Below the pieces are notes generated by a model that ran no database searches, was not told where the DNA came from, and worked only from the letters and a program-made list of their open reading frames with translations. From the IMG/VR virus record IMGVR_UViG_3300045051_001256, positions 1-39,479 of that record: a DNA stretch of 39,479 bases, one strand, 5' to 3'. This DNA comes from a virus. Numbering within the stretch: position 1 is the stretch's first letter; every line of letters begins with the position of its first letter. The translations under genes were made by a program, and so were the position numbers. Below, one piece after another: positions 7,697 to 17,122 of the stretch.

Positions 7697-8593
7697 ATGG
7701 CATACCAAGTAAAATCAGGAGATACGCTATCTGCGATCGCTACGCGAAACGGTACGACCGTACAGGCCATCATGGCAGCTAATCCGGGAACTATCCAGAA
7801 CGCCAATCTAATATATGTAGGAACGTCGATCAATCTTCCCTCGGGAGCCGGCGGGGGAGCACCAAGTACACAGAATAAGATACCGGATCCCAGCCTTTAT
7901 ACCGTCAACTTCTCCGGCGTGGATATGTCCCCGGAGCACATCGCACAGCTTGAGGATAAGGCATACAACGAACTCGCACCGTATTACCAGCGTCTTTTGG
8001 ACGAATCAAATGGGGACGTTGAGCTTGCAAAGCAGCGGCTTCAGGAGGATTACAATAACAATGTCCGTATCAAGACCGAGGATGTTGCCACTGCCATAAA
8101 ATATGCCACGGAAGATACCGGAACCCAGCAGGGACTTAACGCCGATAAGCTGAAAATGGCGAAGGAAACGCTTAAATACCTCGATACGACCAAGTTTCCC
8201 GCAGCTCGTCAAGCACTTCTCGGGACATTTAACTCCCGCGGTTTGTTTAATTCCGGCCTCAAAATAAAAGGAGTGGTAGATCAATCAGCATCACAGGCAC
8301 TCGAGCGGACCGGTGCCGTTAATGATGTTACGGCATATGATACCCAGTCAAGGATTCTTGACACCGCTTTAGCCAGAACCGTATCCGGACAGAACTTGAG
8401 TCTCGATCGAACAAAGGCTGCGGATGCGCTTTCTCTCAGCCGAGGAACAACGGACCTTACCACGGACCAGAAACGGAAACAAGCGGACCTTGAGCAAAAA
8501 CGTCGGCAGGAGGCAGTAGGAATTGCACAATCACGGATAGGACAGGAAGTAAATCTCGCTAAGACGAAAAATGCGTTTGGCACAGGAGGCTAA
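7697..8593 (+). CDS. LysM-domain virion protein
   Basis: A 298-aa protein with ribosome site GAGGAG upstream. Residues 1-50 are a clear LysM domain (YQVKSGDTLSAIATRNGTTVQAIMAANPG ... LIYVGTSINLP), which binds N-acetylglucosamine polymers such as peptidoglycan. The rest is helical and polar (HIAQLEDKAYNELAPYYQRLLDE, then LDRTKAADALSLSRGTTDLTTDQKRKQADLEQKRRQEAVGIAQSRIGQEV), likely coiled coil. Lying between tail proteins and the giant ejection protein, it is probably a virion-associated protein contacting the cell wall during infection. There is no catalytic motif, so it is not itself a hydrolase. Confidence 0.8.
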   Translation: MAYQVKSGDTLSAIATRNGTTVQAIMAANPGTIQNANLIYVGTSINLPSGAGGGAPSTQNKIPDPSLYTVNFSGVDMSPEHIAQLEDKAYNELAPYYQRLLDESNGDVELAKQRLQEDYNNNVRIKTEDVATAIKYATEDTGTQQGLNADKLKMAKETLKYLDTTKFPAARQALLGTFNSRGLFNSGLKIKGVVDQSASQALERTGAVNDVTAYDTQSRILDTALARTVSGQNLSLDRTKAADALSLSRGTTDLTTDQKRKQADLEQKRRQEAVGIAQSRIGQEVNLAKTKNAFGTGG

Positions 8594-8594
8594 T

Positions 8595-9545
8595 ATGGCA
8601 GGACTCGCAGATACAACAACTATCGATAAGAACACAACCATGCCCGAAGCGCAGGCACAGATAGCGACACTTGATGCCGCGCGTACGCAGGCACGCGGAC
8701 TTCAGAATACCAATTTGCAGCAATTGTTCTCATACGATAAGACGCTTTCCGATCGTTACTCGTCTCCGGACTCAAAAATGTATCTTGAAGATGCAGGGAA
8801 GCGGCAGGATGCTATTGCAGGGTATCAATCCGCCGGAATAAAACAGGTCAACAACCTCTACGACATTACGGAGTCCGTACGTCAGACATCGGATAAATTG
8901 CAGACGCTTATCGATAATCTCAAGAAATCAGCAGGATCCGGCGGATCAACTTCGCTGTCTCTTTCCGACGTATTGGACTTCATGAACTCACCGCAGCCTG
9001 ATGCCGTTCCGGATCCGCCGCAGAAGCTTTTGGAGGCTGCCGCCAAGGATCCTACCAAGAAGATTTATTACGTAAAGAATGAGGCGACCGGCGAGTATCA
9101 TTACGAAGTAGCTCCGGCAGGGAAACCGTCAGATCCTTCCGCAAAGGAATGGGTCAAATCGACGACTCCGGATCGATCGAAAATACTCACGGATACGTTC
9201 GGTCTCGATCAGGGTACCCTCGCAAAACTCTCTGCGGTCCGTGCGGTCAATCCCAAGCTTGCAGACAAACTTTTCGCATCGATCGTTAGCTCGTCAGTAA
9301 CGTCCGGTGCCAAGGCAAATAGCTACACAACGGATGACTTTATCAAACAGGTAAAGGAATACCCGGATCGCGCATCCGCTGTTGCGGACCTTTCCGCCAA
9401 TAGACAATCCATGACGGCTGCCGGTATCGACGTTGCCCGAGTCGAACGGGAGATCGACACGTACTTCACGGCGAAAGAGCAGAAAGATGCCGCGTCGCAA
9501 CCGTTTGATCTTAATAAGCTAAAGGCGGCAAGAGGAGGGAAGTAG
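8595..9545 (+). CDS. Hypothetical virion/ejection protein (316 aa)
   Basis: A soluble, helical, glutamine- and lysine-rich protein with start ATG 8595 set by AGGAGG seven bases upstream. Residues 1-130 look like coiled coil (QAQIATLDAARTQARGLQNTNLQQLF, ITESVRQTSDKLQTLIDNLKKSAG). A small central module has KKIYYVKNEATGEYHYEVAPAG. The C-terminal half is helical. No family recognised. The overlap of the upstream stop (8593) with this leader and its place between the LysM protein and the giant polyvalent protein suggest an internal virion or ejection component. Confidence 0.7.
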   Translation: MAGLADTTTIDKNTTMPEAQAQIATLDAARTQARGLQNTNLQQLFSYDKTLSDRYSSPDSKMYLEDAGKRQDAIAGYQSAGIKQVNNLYDITESVRQTSDKLQTLIDNLKKSAGSGGSTSLSLSDVLDFMNSPQPDAVPDPPQKLLEAAAKDPTKKIYYVKNEATGEYHYEVAPAGKPSDPSAKEWVKSTTPDRSKILTDTFGLDQGTLAKLSAVRAVNPKLADKLFASIVSSSVTSGAKANSYTTDDFIKQVKEYPDRASAVADLSANRQSMTAAGIDVARVEREIDTYFTAKEQKDAASQPFDLNKLKAARGGK

Positions 9546-9546
9546 T

Positions 9547-12500
9547 ATGTCCTTCGCTGATCTTTTGGGAACAGCCCCTCCGAAAAATCCGGATCCTCAC
9601 CAAGCAGATATGCCGCTTATCGATCCCAATGCGAAGGATCCCATCACCGGACATAATTTTTCTGACATGCTCAATCTGCCGCAGAAATCGCTTGCGCAGG
9701 CGGTCCTTGATACCCATCCGGATCTTCGGAAGAAGCTCGAAGGCGTCGTGTTCCATATCCCGGGAACTCCCGTCGTACAGAAGGCATTGAAAAGCTCGAT
9801 GCCTCTTCTTAATATTCTCACCGGATTTACCGGCAATGACATAAAATTCGGTAAGTTTTTCTCGAATATGTGGAATGAGGATCCGGAGATCACACGACTC
9901 AGAAACAAGGTAGAAACGAATCAGACACTCACGCCGGCAGAAAAACAAACTCTATGGAAAGCTCACCTTGACGAAAGCATGTCGCTTGTTATGGCGATGA
10001 GCGGCGGGATCACGGAAGAAGAGAATGGTCCGAAAATCCGCATCGCCGACGGACCGATTCAAGAGGCCGTTATTCCCGGATCGGAAAAGGCGCTTGCATC
10101 AGGAATGAAAGCGATCGTCCCCGCCGGGGATCAGGTGCCTCTTCCCGGAGCGGACGTTGCTCGCCCAGGCGTCGTTGCAAAAATAGATGCGCTCAAGCCC
10201 ATTGTCGAAAAGCCCATGAGCACGACGCCCTTTGGGCAGTTGATCGATCAAAGTATTCTTACCGAACAACACGGCGGAGGATTATTTTCCGCAGAATCGC
10301 CGAAGGCTCCCCTCCCCTCCCCTATCGGCACTCCCCCGCCCTCCGTAGCCTCAAAACCACAGGATATAACACCCGTCGCACCGGTGGGGGAGACCGCTGC
10401 GGTCACTACAGCGCCTTCCGTAAGCCCTTCTTTCGATGTTGCCGGCGCTCAGGCGCTCTATGATGATCTCAAGACTGAAGCCATGGCAACAACGAATCCG
10501 GACGAATTGGCATCTATCGGCGACGAGATAAGCAAACTACGGGATGAAGTTGCCGCACATGGACACACGCTCGTCGACCGGGAACGGGATTGGCAAAAGC
10601 TTCTGGTGGGAGAAGCGAAGCGCGGGGATATCACAAAGCTCGAGAACGAACTCGATAAAACGATCGGATACGTTCCCGGCGGATCACACTGGAAGATACA
10701 GTATTATGAGCGGCAAACGTTCCTTGAAGCCATCAAATCGGATATAAATACGCCGGTCGAAGTGAAGGCAAAGGTGGATGCCATACAGTCTCGTCTCGAA
10801 GAAATCCGAACGATAAAAGCGCAGACCTACACGTCATTGCAGCAGATCCTTGAGGACAAATCGCTCACAAATACCCAGAAAAATATCGAATTGAAGAAGC
10901 TCTACGACAAACAAACGGCAGTCGTAACGAAAAAAGTGAGCGAGATAAAAAATATCCCGATTGACCAGCAGTATATCGATGCTGCCAAAGGAAGGATCCA
11001 AGACATGCTTAATCAGGCAGTCACGGACGGACAGTATTCCCGTCAGCAAATTGCCCGTGATTTTGCGGATAGACTCGATACCGTTGTCCATGAACGCCCC
11101 AGTGATGTCAGTCGAGGCGCCGTTGCAAATTATTTCCCAAAGCCTCAAGATATCGCAACAAAAACCGGTCGGGGAGATATCCGTACCGTCGCCCATGAAA
11201 TAGGCCACCATATCGAGAACATGATAGAGGGCGGCGTGTATCGCGGAACCAAGGGAGCGGATGTCCGGAGCAGCGTATATGCAGGGAACCTTGATCTTAA
11301 TGCGTACCGGAGCGAGCTGCTTCCCATAGCGACAACACCGGCCGGAGGGGAAAATGCAAAAGTGGGGGCAAAACTCTCTGAAGGGCTTGCCGAGTTTATC
11401 AGTAAGTATGTTGTGGATCCCCACGACGCGCTCACGGTAGCTCCACGATTTTTTCAGAAGTTTGAGACGTATCTTTCCGAAAACAATCCGGAGATGCTTG
11501 CTGCGGTCCAGAAGGCACAGGCAGATTATGCAAAGTGGAACGCTATGCCGGCAGCCAAGAAAGTGCTCTCGCAGATTGATCAGGGTCCGGGTGCCACACC
11601 CCGCCTCTCGCTTCGGGAAATGTTCGATACGTGGTACACCGCAGGCGTCAACGCATTTCATCCGGTAGAACAGCTTGAGCGTCAGGCACTCGGCGCAAAA
11701 ACGTTTGAGGATGTGCGAAAGCTTGTTCTCAACAAAAAAATACGTCCGGAAGATGTACCGTCGCTTGTGTATCGCCGATATAAGGGGTCCGCCGGCATTG
11801 CGACGCACCAATGGATCGAAGGAAAGCTGCTGCCGATTTATACGTCTGTCAAGGATATCGCAGATGACTTCCGTGTCTATCTTATGGCAAAGCGCGTCCT
11901 TTCCCGTTCCGACGTATCATTCGGCATCGATCCCGAGGTAGCGCAGCAGGCACTCGACGATCTTGCCAAGGATCCCTCGGCAATGGCACGGCTCGAAGTC
12001 GCCGGACAGCGGTATCAGGACTACACGCGGTCCCTGCTTGAGTACCTTCATACAACGGGCGTACTTTCCGATGAAGGGCTGAAAAATATCGTTGATAGGA
12101 ATCAGTGGTATGCCCCGGCAAAGCGCGTGATGGATGATGTCGAGGCATTTACCGGCATGAGTACCAAAAATGTCTCGATGAGCGGCTCCCCGATTAAAAA
12201 GCTCAAAGGATCCGGCAGGGTTATTATCGATCCTCTCGAGCAGACAATCGCCGATACCTATCGCATGGTTGAAGCGGCGGAGCGAAACCGTGTTGCGCAG
12301 GCCATTGCCAATCTTCCCGCGCTCGCCGAACAGGTTGTCGAAAATCCGGCAAAGCGCGACGTGTACCGCTCGGTTAAGCAGGTACCCAAAAAACAGGTAC
12401 CGGTAGCAACGATCAGCGTCGCCGATGTCGCACAGGAGCTTGGCATCCCGCTTGATTCGTTGCCTGATGATGTCCTAGAGGCAAAAAAAACTATCTTCCG

Positions 12501-14223
12501 GATGATGAAAACCGCACCGGAGAAAGGTCTGCTTGGCGTATTCCAGAAGGGAGAACTATCATTTTATCGCCTTCCCCCGCTTGTGGCACAGTCAGTTACC
12601 GGCGTCAATGAGGAAGCCATATCAACGATTGCAAAAATATCGCAGCCGTTTACGTCGCTTCTCCGAACGACGGCCACGGGCGTCAATCCGGAGTTTTTCC
12701 TTATTCGCAATCCTATCCGGGATCAGTTGACTGCTGGCATGAACAGCCGCTATGGCTACATGCCCTTCTACGACGGTGCAAAAATTGCCATGCAGATGAT
12801 ATTCGACAATAAATCGTATCAGGCGATGTACGACAAATTCGTCAACGAGGGAGGATCCTTCTCCTATTTTGTCTCACAGGGACGGGAGACCGCACAGTCG
12901 ACGGTAAAGTCAGTGCTCGGAGGAAAAACATCAGTAAAAGAGACGCTGGCAAATGTTGTGATGACGCCGATACAATTCCTTGAAAAGATGTCGATGTATA
13001 CGGAAAACTTTACCCGTGTGGGACTCAAGGGACGCGCCGTACAGGCATTGCAGAAGCTCGGTATCGAGGATCCGCTTGGATTGATGTCAAACCTTGAAGC
13101 GCGGCAGGGGACAACGGATTTTGGACGGAAAGGCACAAAAATGACGAACCTCAATATGATTTACGCATATCTTAATGCGCGTATACAGGGACTCGATAAT
13201 GTTGCCCGGACGTTTAGAGAAAATCCGAAACATGCGATTCCGTACGAGCTTTTATTCGGATCCATTATTCCCATTTCCCTTTACCTCTGGAACCGACAAT
13301 TTTCAACGTATCAGGACGTACAAAGCTATGAGAAGGATAACTACTACGTGATGATGATGGATAACTCTCCCGAACATGCTCTCCGTGTTCCCAAGGATGA
13401 TTTCATTAAAATGACGGCAATACCGCTTGAAAACGCACTGATGTGGGCAGACAAAAAAGATCCAGCAGCCATAGGTGATGTGGCAAAGCGCTGGTATGAA
13501 CAACTCTCTCCCATGCAGCCCTCTGAACTCGCCGGCACCGGCGCGCGTCCTATCCTTGAGCAGATGAGTAATTATCAATTCTTTTACGGAAGCAAAATTG
13601 TTCCCGATTCGCTTAAAAATGTCCCTCCGGAAGAACAGTACAACGCAAATACTTCGATGGCAGCCCGGACGCTCGGCAAGCTGATGAAGGATATTACCGG
13701 AACCGGATGGAGTCCGCTTGTTATCGATAACTATATTCAAGGGTACCTCGCCGGCACCGGAAAAATGGCGCTGCAAATCGGCGATCTTATCTTTAAGCAT
13801 GATCCGAATGTACTTACCAAGCAGCCCGGACGCATCCATATCCCGATCGTGGGATCCTTCCTTGGCGTCAATACCGACAGCTCCTTCGACGTTGCCGATA
13901 AGCTTACCAAGCAGCGTGCGCAAATACTGAACGAGATTGTTTCCGGATCGATAGACAAGGCACAGGAATTGATGACTGAGTCAGGGTACACCCCGACAAC
14001 CGGAGAAGTGCAGGCGGCGGTCAAAAGTGAGATGATACGAGATATCCGGCGCAATGAAATTGATGCCGCAATGAAACTTGGGAAAGAGTTTAACGTGGGA
14101 CTCTCGCAAAAAGAGGTAGAGGCGGCAATCGATCCTGCTGCCCGGATATTCCAGTCATTGCCAAAGTCGATGAGGCCACAATTTATTCAAGGAGTACAGA
14201 AACAGCAAGGAGGCACACCATGA
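9547..14223 (+). CDS. Giant polyvalent ejection protein with HEXXH metalloprotease motif
   Basis: The 1558-aa protein starts 2 bases after the upstream gene. The N-terminus (residues 1-360) is proline-rich linker and helical sequence. Residues ~395-500 are coiled-coil-like. A zinc-protease motif HEIGHH is at residues 550-555 (H550, E551, H554), with a candidate third ligand E616 in EGLAEFISKYV; VHERPSDVSRG and YRGTK-type segments around it fit a gluzincin-like core. The C-terminal half (about 1030-1300) contains FFLIRNPIRDQLTAGMNS and SLYLWNRQ, resembling the LPD38-type domain of large polyvalent proteins of phages and mobile elements. Such proteins are thought to be ejected into the host with DNA, so this may be an internal virion protein that cleaves a host target. 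Neither the substrate nor activity is known. The domain call is from memory of motif patterns. Confidence 0.75.
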   Translation: MSFADLLGTAPPKNPDPHQADMPLIDPNAKDPITGHNFSDMLNLPQKSLAQAVLDTHPDLRKKLEGVVFHIPGTPVVQKALKSSMPLLNILTGFTGNDIKFGKFFSNMWNEDPEITRLRNKVETNQTLTPAEKQTLWKAHLDESMSLVMAMSGGITEEENGPKIRIADGPIQEAVIPGSEKALASGMKAIVPAGDQVPLPGADVARPGVVAKIDALKPIVEKPMSTTPFGQLIDQSILTEQHGGGLFSAESPKAPLPSPIGTPPPSVASKPQDITPVAPVGETAAVTTAPSVSPSFDVAGAQALYDDLKTEAMATTNPDELASIGDEISKLRDEVAAHGHTLVDRERDWQKLLVGEAKRGDITKLENELDKTIGYVPGGSHWKIQYYERQTFLEAIKSDINTPVEVKAKVDAIQSRLEEIRTIKAQTYTSLQQILEDKSLTNTQKNIELKKLYDKQTAVVTKKVSEIKNIPIDQQYIDAAKGRIQDMLNQAVTDGQYSRQQIARDFADRLDTVVHERPSDVSRGAVANYFPKPQDIATKTGRGDIRTVAHEIGHHIENMIEGGVYRGTKGADVRSSVYAGNLDLNAYRSELLPIATTPAGGENAKVGAKLSEGLAEFISKYVVDPHDALTVAPRFFQKFETYLSENNPEMLAAVQKAQADYAKWNAMPAAKKVLSQIDQGPGATPRLSLREMFDTWYTAGVNAFHPVEQLERQALGAKTFEDVRKLVLNKKIRPEDVPSLVYRRYKGSAGIATHQWIEGKLLPIYTSVKDIADDFRVYLMAKRVLSRSDVSFGIDPEVAQQALDDLAKDPSAMARLEVAGQRYQDYTRSLLEYLHTTGVLSDEGLKNIVDRNQWYAPAKRVMDDVEAFTGMSTKNVSMSGSPIKKLKGSGRVIIDPLEQTIADTYRMVEAAERNRVAQAIANLPALAEQVVENPAKRDVYRSVKQVPKKQVPVATISVADVAQELGIPLDSLPDDVLEAKKTIFRMMKTAPEKGLLGVFQKGELSFYRLPPLVAQSVTGVNEEAISTIAKISQPFTSLLRTTATGVNPEFFLIRNPIRDQLTAGMNSRYGYMPFYDGAKIAMQMIFDNKSYQAMYDKFVNEGGSFSYFVSQGRETAQSTVKSVLGGKTSVKETLANVVMTPIQFLEKMSMYTENFTRVGLKGRAVQALQKLGIEDPLGLMSNLEARQGTTDFGRKGTKMTNLNMIYAYLNARIQGLDNVARTFRENPKHAIPYELLFGSIIPISLYLWNRQFSTYQDVQSYEKDNYYVMMMDNSPEHALRVPKDDFIKMTAIPLENALMWADKKDPAAIGDVAKRWYEQLSPMQPSELAGTGARPILEQMSNYQFFYGSKIVPDSLKNVPPEEQYNANTSMAARTLGKLMKDITGTGWSPLVIDNYIQGYLAGTGKMALQIGDLIFKHDPNVLTKQPGRIHIPIVGSFLGVNTDSSFDVADKLTKQRAQILNEIVSGSIDKAQELMTESGYTPTTGEVQAAVKSEMIRDIRRNEIDAAMKLGKEFNVGLSQKEVEAAIDPAARIFQSLPKSMRPQFIQGVQKQQGGTP

Positions 14224-14969
14224 GTCTCGTCGATTTTCTCAATAAGGTGCTTGGAAAAAACGTATCGGATACGATACAGAAATCACCCAATGAGGTCATC
14301 CTGAACAAGATTTTTCCGCCGAGTACAGAACGGGTCATGTTTACGAAAACGACGCCGTCTACGGTCACTCCAGTTGCTCAAAAGCCTAGTCCTACACCGA
14401 CACCCGCGCCACAGTCGTCTGGTACACCTACGCCGGAGAAGTTTCCTTATACGAAAGAACAGTTTGTTGCCGCAGTAAAGGACGGATACAAAAATTGGTT
14501 CGGTGAGTCTCCCGTTCCGGTAACGGACTACGCCGAGAAGGTGTACGATGAAGAGATAAAGTACCCTATCTATACCAAGTACCCTTTTCTCATTCCTGCG
14601 ATTGCATTTTTGGAAACGCGCGGCGGCCGGGATCTTCAGCCGCAAAATGCGAGTGCTTCGGCGCACAAACGATTTAATGCGACCTCATGGGCTATTCACG
14701 TCAAACCCGAGGACTGGACGCCATCGTCACTTGACGAGGTGCTCAACAAAACAGTATCCGGTATCGGCGCACGAAGCCCGTACTACAAGGGGTTCCGGGA
14801 GACCGGTAATCTTTCCGACATCGGCAATATCTATGCTCCTCCCTCAGATAATGGCGGTCCGGGAGGAACCGGCGGGGAGACATACGCAAAAAATCTCTCG
14901 AACGTCATGGATGTATTCAATACGGTCGCAACCGGCAGTGCTGCCCCGAAAGGAGAAACGCTACTATGA
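14220..14969 (+). CDS. Lysozyme-like (transglycosylase/glucosaminidase) protein
   Basis: A 249-aa protein overlapping the giant protein by four bases. Residues ~45-75 are a Pro/Thr-rich linker (KPSPTPTPAPQSSGTPTP). From ~80 onward there is a lysozyme-like fold: FLIPAIAFLETRGGRD has the likely catalytic Glu at 132, followed by RFNATSWAIHV and a C-terminal GGPGGTGGETYAKNLSNVMDVFN, as in peptidoglycan glycosidases that act on the glycan strand. Without a signal peptide, and coupled to the ejection protein, it is better seen as a virion-associated wall-piercing enzyme than as the main endolysin, though a lysis role is possible. Confidence 0.65.
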   Translation: MSLVDFLNKVLGKNVSDTIQKSPNEVILNKIFPPSTERVMFTKTTPSTVTPVAQKPSPTPTPAPQSSGTPTPEKFPYTKEQFVAAVKDGYKNWFGESPVPVTDYAEKVYDEEIKYPIYTKYPFLIPAIAFLETRGGRDLQPQNASASAHKRFNATSWAIHVKPEDWTPSSLDEVLNKTVSGIGARSPYYKGFRETGNLSDIGNIYAPPSDNGGPGGTGGETYAKNLSNVMDVFNTVATGSAAPKGETLL

Positions 14970-15157
14970 TGACACTCGATACAATAAGGGAATCCCTGCG
15001 GTCGACGTTTGTTGCATTGGATGTCTTTAATCTCACCATGAAATCAATCGACCGAAGGTTTGCCCCGGTGGAAAAGCTTATTTACGGTGCTGTCATTATG
15101 ATCGTTACCGCGGTATTTAGCGCACTCATCATGCTCGTCGTACGAGGAAAATTATGA
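14966..15157 (+). CDS. Small single-pass membrane protein (63 aa)
   Basis: The N-terminal half is soluble and helical (TIRESLRSTFVALDVF), and the C-terminus has one membrane segment LIYGAVIMIVTAVFSALIMLVV (about residues 38-59) ending in RGKL, giving an N-in or N-out single-pass protein. Both ends overlap neighbours by four bases. Its place among wall-degrading enzymes suggests a lysis or holin-accessory role, but size and topology alone cannot prove it. Confidence 0.7.
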   Translation: MMTLDTIRESLRSTFVALDVFNLTMKSIDRRFAPVEKLIYGAVIMIVTAVFSALIMLVVRGKL

Positions 15158-15654
15158 CCGAACAAATGATCCAAGCGCAGCTTGCGGCCCAAAAGCCGAG
15201 TCCTTTGTACCGTCACATGATCACGATCGGTACGATCGGCACGGTCATTCTCACGTTCCTCATCACGCTGGTAACGTTTTGGATGGCGTGGCCGTATAAG
15301 ACCATCATCTTTTTGGATCCACAATTCCCCATTCTTTCGTCGACTATCACGAACGGTGGCGTGGTAAAATTTACCTCTAAGTACTGCAAATATGTTCACC
15401 TGACGGAGGCTGTTTCCCGAAACTACGTCAACGACATAGTTTTCTCTATGCCACAGGTCACCACCAATAGGGAGTATGGCTGTCACACTATCACGGTACA
15501 GGTACAGGTACCGCCGGAATTGCCTCCCGGAACGTATCACCTTGAAATAAATTACATTTACAAAATAAATCCTGTCCGGGAGATTATCGTTCATCACCGC
15601 ACGGATAATTTTGTCGTCCATGAACGTAAAGGAGGATTCTATGAAACAAATTAA
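15154..15654 (+). CDS. Membrane-anchored hypothetical protein (166 aa)
   Basis: A cytoplasmic stub (about 22 residues) is followed by a strong membrane helix (ITIGTIGTVILTFLITLVTFWMAW, about 23-47), then a ~120-residue outer domain predicted as beta-sandwich (YKTIIFLDPQFPILSSTI ... YHLEINYIYKINPVREIIVH). It has three cysteines, at least two near each other in sequence context (KYCKY, YGCHT). I do not recognise the family. It lies between the small membrane protein and the C39-like peptidase, whose start overlaps it by 14 bases. An envelope function in lysis, or superinfection exclusion, is possible. Confidence 0.65.
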   Translation: MTEQMIQAQLAAQKPSPLYRHMITIGTIGTVILTFLITLVTFWMAWPYKTIIFLDPQFPILSSTITNGGVVKFTSKYCKYVHLTEAVSRNYVNDIVFSMPQVTTNREYGCHTITVQVQVPPELPPGTYHLEINYIYKINPVREIIVHHRTDNFVVHERKGGFYETN

Positions 15655-16591
15655 GATCGGTCAACTCTACTCGCAGCGGGATACCAGATGGGCATCGATT
15701 CTTTTGGGATTTAATACGGCAGCAGCGTATTCTATCGGCGCGTATGGGTGTCTCATCACCTGCCTTGGGATGCTCATCGAAAAAACACCGGACAACGTCA
15801 ACACGATCCTCAAACAAAACAACGGATTCCAAAACGGCGGGAACCTCGTATGGAGCAAGGTCTCCGCATTGGGACTCACGCCTGATTATCTCTCTCCCCG
15901 TTATGATGGCGTGCCAGTAACGTCACAGGGTATCCAGAAGGCAAAGGAGCTGCTCGACGCGAACCATCCCCTCGTATGCGAGATTGATTTTAATCCGTCG
16001 ACAAACCCGGAAGAAATGCACTTCGTTGTGCTCATCGGGTACAACGGCGACTCGTTCATGGCTGCCGATCCGTGGACCGGTAAGGTTATCAACATGGATG
16101 TCTACGGAGGATTCGCGCGGGCAGGTCAGCAATTCCGGAGCTATACATTGACGCTGCCGGACTGGGACCAGACAACGACGGTTGCCGTCGATAGCAAGGT
16201 ATTCGAGGATCTTGTTCGGAAGTCAACGATTGCCGATAACGTGGGGACCAAACTTAATAAGCCCGTCGACAACGATATCATCATGGCGGAAATTGACACC
16301 ATGATAGGCTATGAGGACCAGATACGGCAGAAAAATGAAGCGCTCAAGGAAGCGGGGGACAGGATTATCGATTTGCAGCAGCAGGTCGATCTTGCGAGTG
16401 AAAGCAACAAAAAACTTTCCGATGTCAACACGGAGCTCTCGACAAGGGTCGAGGTACAGGGACAGACGATCCGTAATCAGGGAACGAAGATTGATGATCT
16501 CGGCAAAGCGATCGAGGACTTGAAAAAGCAGATAAGTGTACCGGTCCTTACCGGATGGAAGCTACGCATATACAAGTGGCTTACGAGCTAG
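15641..16591 (+). CDS. C39-like cysteine peptidase, probable endolysin or wall peptidase
   Basis: A 316-aa protein whose start at 15641 is fixed by AAAGGAGG six bases upstream. Residues 1-165 match the C39-like (papain-fold) family: the oxyanion Gln in YSQRDTRW (Q12), catalytic Cys in AYGCLITCLGML (C37), His in MHFVVLIGY (H127) and Asp in AADPWTG (D143). Such domains cleave peptides or amide bonds, often peptidoglycan cross-bridges in phage lysins. Residues ~200-300 are a long coiled coil (NEALKEAGDRIIDLQQQVDLASESNKKLSDV...), ending in LTGWKLRIYKWLTS. It sits just before a holin-like gene, so lysis is the best guess. No signal peptide is seen. Confidence 0.75.
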   Translation: MKQIKIGQLYSQRDTRWASILLGFNTAAAYSIGAYGCLITCLGMLIEKTPDNVNTILKQNNGFQNGGNLVWSKVSALGLTPDYLSPRYDGVPVTSQGIQKAKELLDANHPLVCEIDFNPSTNPEEMHFVVLIGYNGDSFMAADPWTGKVINMDVYGGFARAGQQFRSYTLTLPDWDQTTTVAVDSKVFEDLVRKSTIADNVGTKLNKPVDNDIIMAEIDTMIGYEDQIRQKNEALKEAGDRIIDLQQQVDLASESNKKLSDVNTELSTRVEVQGQTIRNQGTKIDDLGKAIEDLKKQISVPVLTGWKLRIYKWLTS

Positions 16592-16603
16592 GAGGTGAGT
16601 TTT

Positions 16604-16843
16604 ATGGATGTAATACAGCAATATGTCATGGCAGGATTTGTCCTGATTGGCTTGGTCAACGGGATAGGATTTGCACTGGATCGTCAGTGGAAGCCCTTTT
16701 CGATGTTCCTTACGGCCGTTGCCGCGGGACTGGTATTTGGTTTCTTGGGATGGTTTGGCCTTCCAAGCGCTGAAATCGGTTTGGCGGTAGGGATTGGATC
16801 GAGCGGTGTGTATAAGGTTGCACAGAAAGTCGGCGGCGTGTAA
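16604..16843 (+). CDS. Holin-like membrane protein (79 aa)
   Basis: A small protein with ribosome site AGGAGGTGAG before ATG 16604. Two membrane segments are visible (MAGFVLIGLVNGIGFAL, about 9-25, and FSMFLTAVAAGLVFGFLGWFGL, about 32-53), followed by a third mildly hydrophobic stretch (IGLAVGIGSSGVYKVAQ) and a basic tail. Size and topology match class II/III holins, which time lysis by permeabilising the cytoplasmic membrane. It follows the C39-like peptidase by 12 bases, making an endolysin-holin pair. Confidence 0.65.
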   Translation: MDVIQQYVMAGFVLIGLVNGIGFALDRQWKPFSMFLTAVAAGLVFGFLGWFGLPSAEIGLAVGIGSSGVYKVAQKVGGV

Positions 16844-16867
16844 ACGATTTTACAGCCGCATAAGGGT

Positions 16868-17122
16868 ATGCTGGATCCCGAGCGGGATTATTTTTATTGG
16901 AGAAACTCTCAGGGGGTGCCGGAACGGCATCATATCAGTGAAATCGATCGAGTTATATTTGGCAGGACAGGGAAACCGCAGAACACCCCGGGAAAAGATC
17001 CGGGGAAGCCAGTTTGTTCGTCGGGAGGAGAAAATATACCCAAAGCTGATTGTCCGCAGGCCGTGGGGACAACAGCTGGAAAAAAAGACGCCGATACGGC
17101 CGCAGCGGGGGCAATAGTATGA
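16868..17122 (+). CDS. Hypothetical protein (84 aa)
   Basis: The N-terminal 45 residues look like ordinary folded sequence (DYFYWRNSQGVPERHHISEIDRVIFGRTGKP). The remainder is low-complexity, rich in Gly, Ala, Lys and Pro with two Cys. It ends in an ATGA overlap with the next membrane protein, which supports this frame; a competing frame reads basic, lysine/arginine-rich sequence over the same bases. No family recognised. Confidence 0.5.
   Translation: MLDPERDYFYWRNSQGVPERHHISEIDRVIFGRTGKPQNTPGKDPGKPVCSSGGENIPKADCPQAVGTTAGKKDADTAAAGAIV

Noticed and set aside
10834-11811. 325-aa minus-strand ORF
   Set aside because: It is a shadow inside the giant polyvalent protein, with no ribosome site and no recognisable motif.
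16794-17117. Alternative + frame over 16868-17122
   Set aside because: It reads as basic low-complexity sequence and begins inside the holin gene; the chosen frame has an ATGA junction with the next gene.
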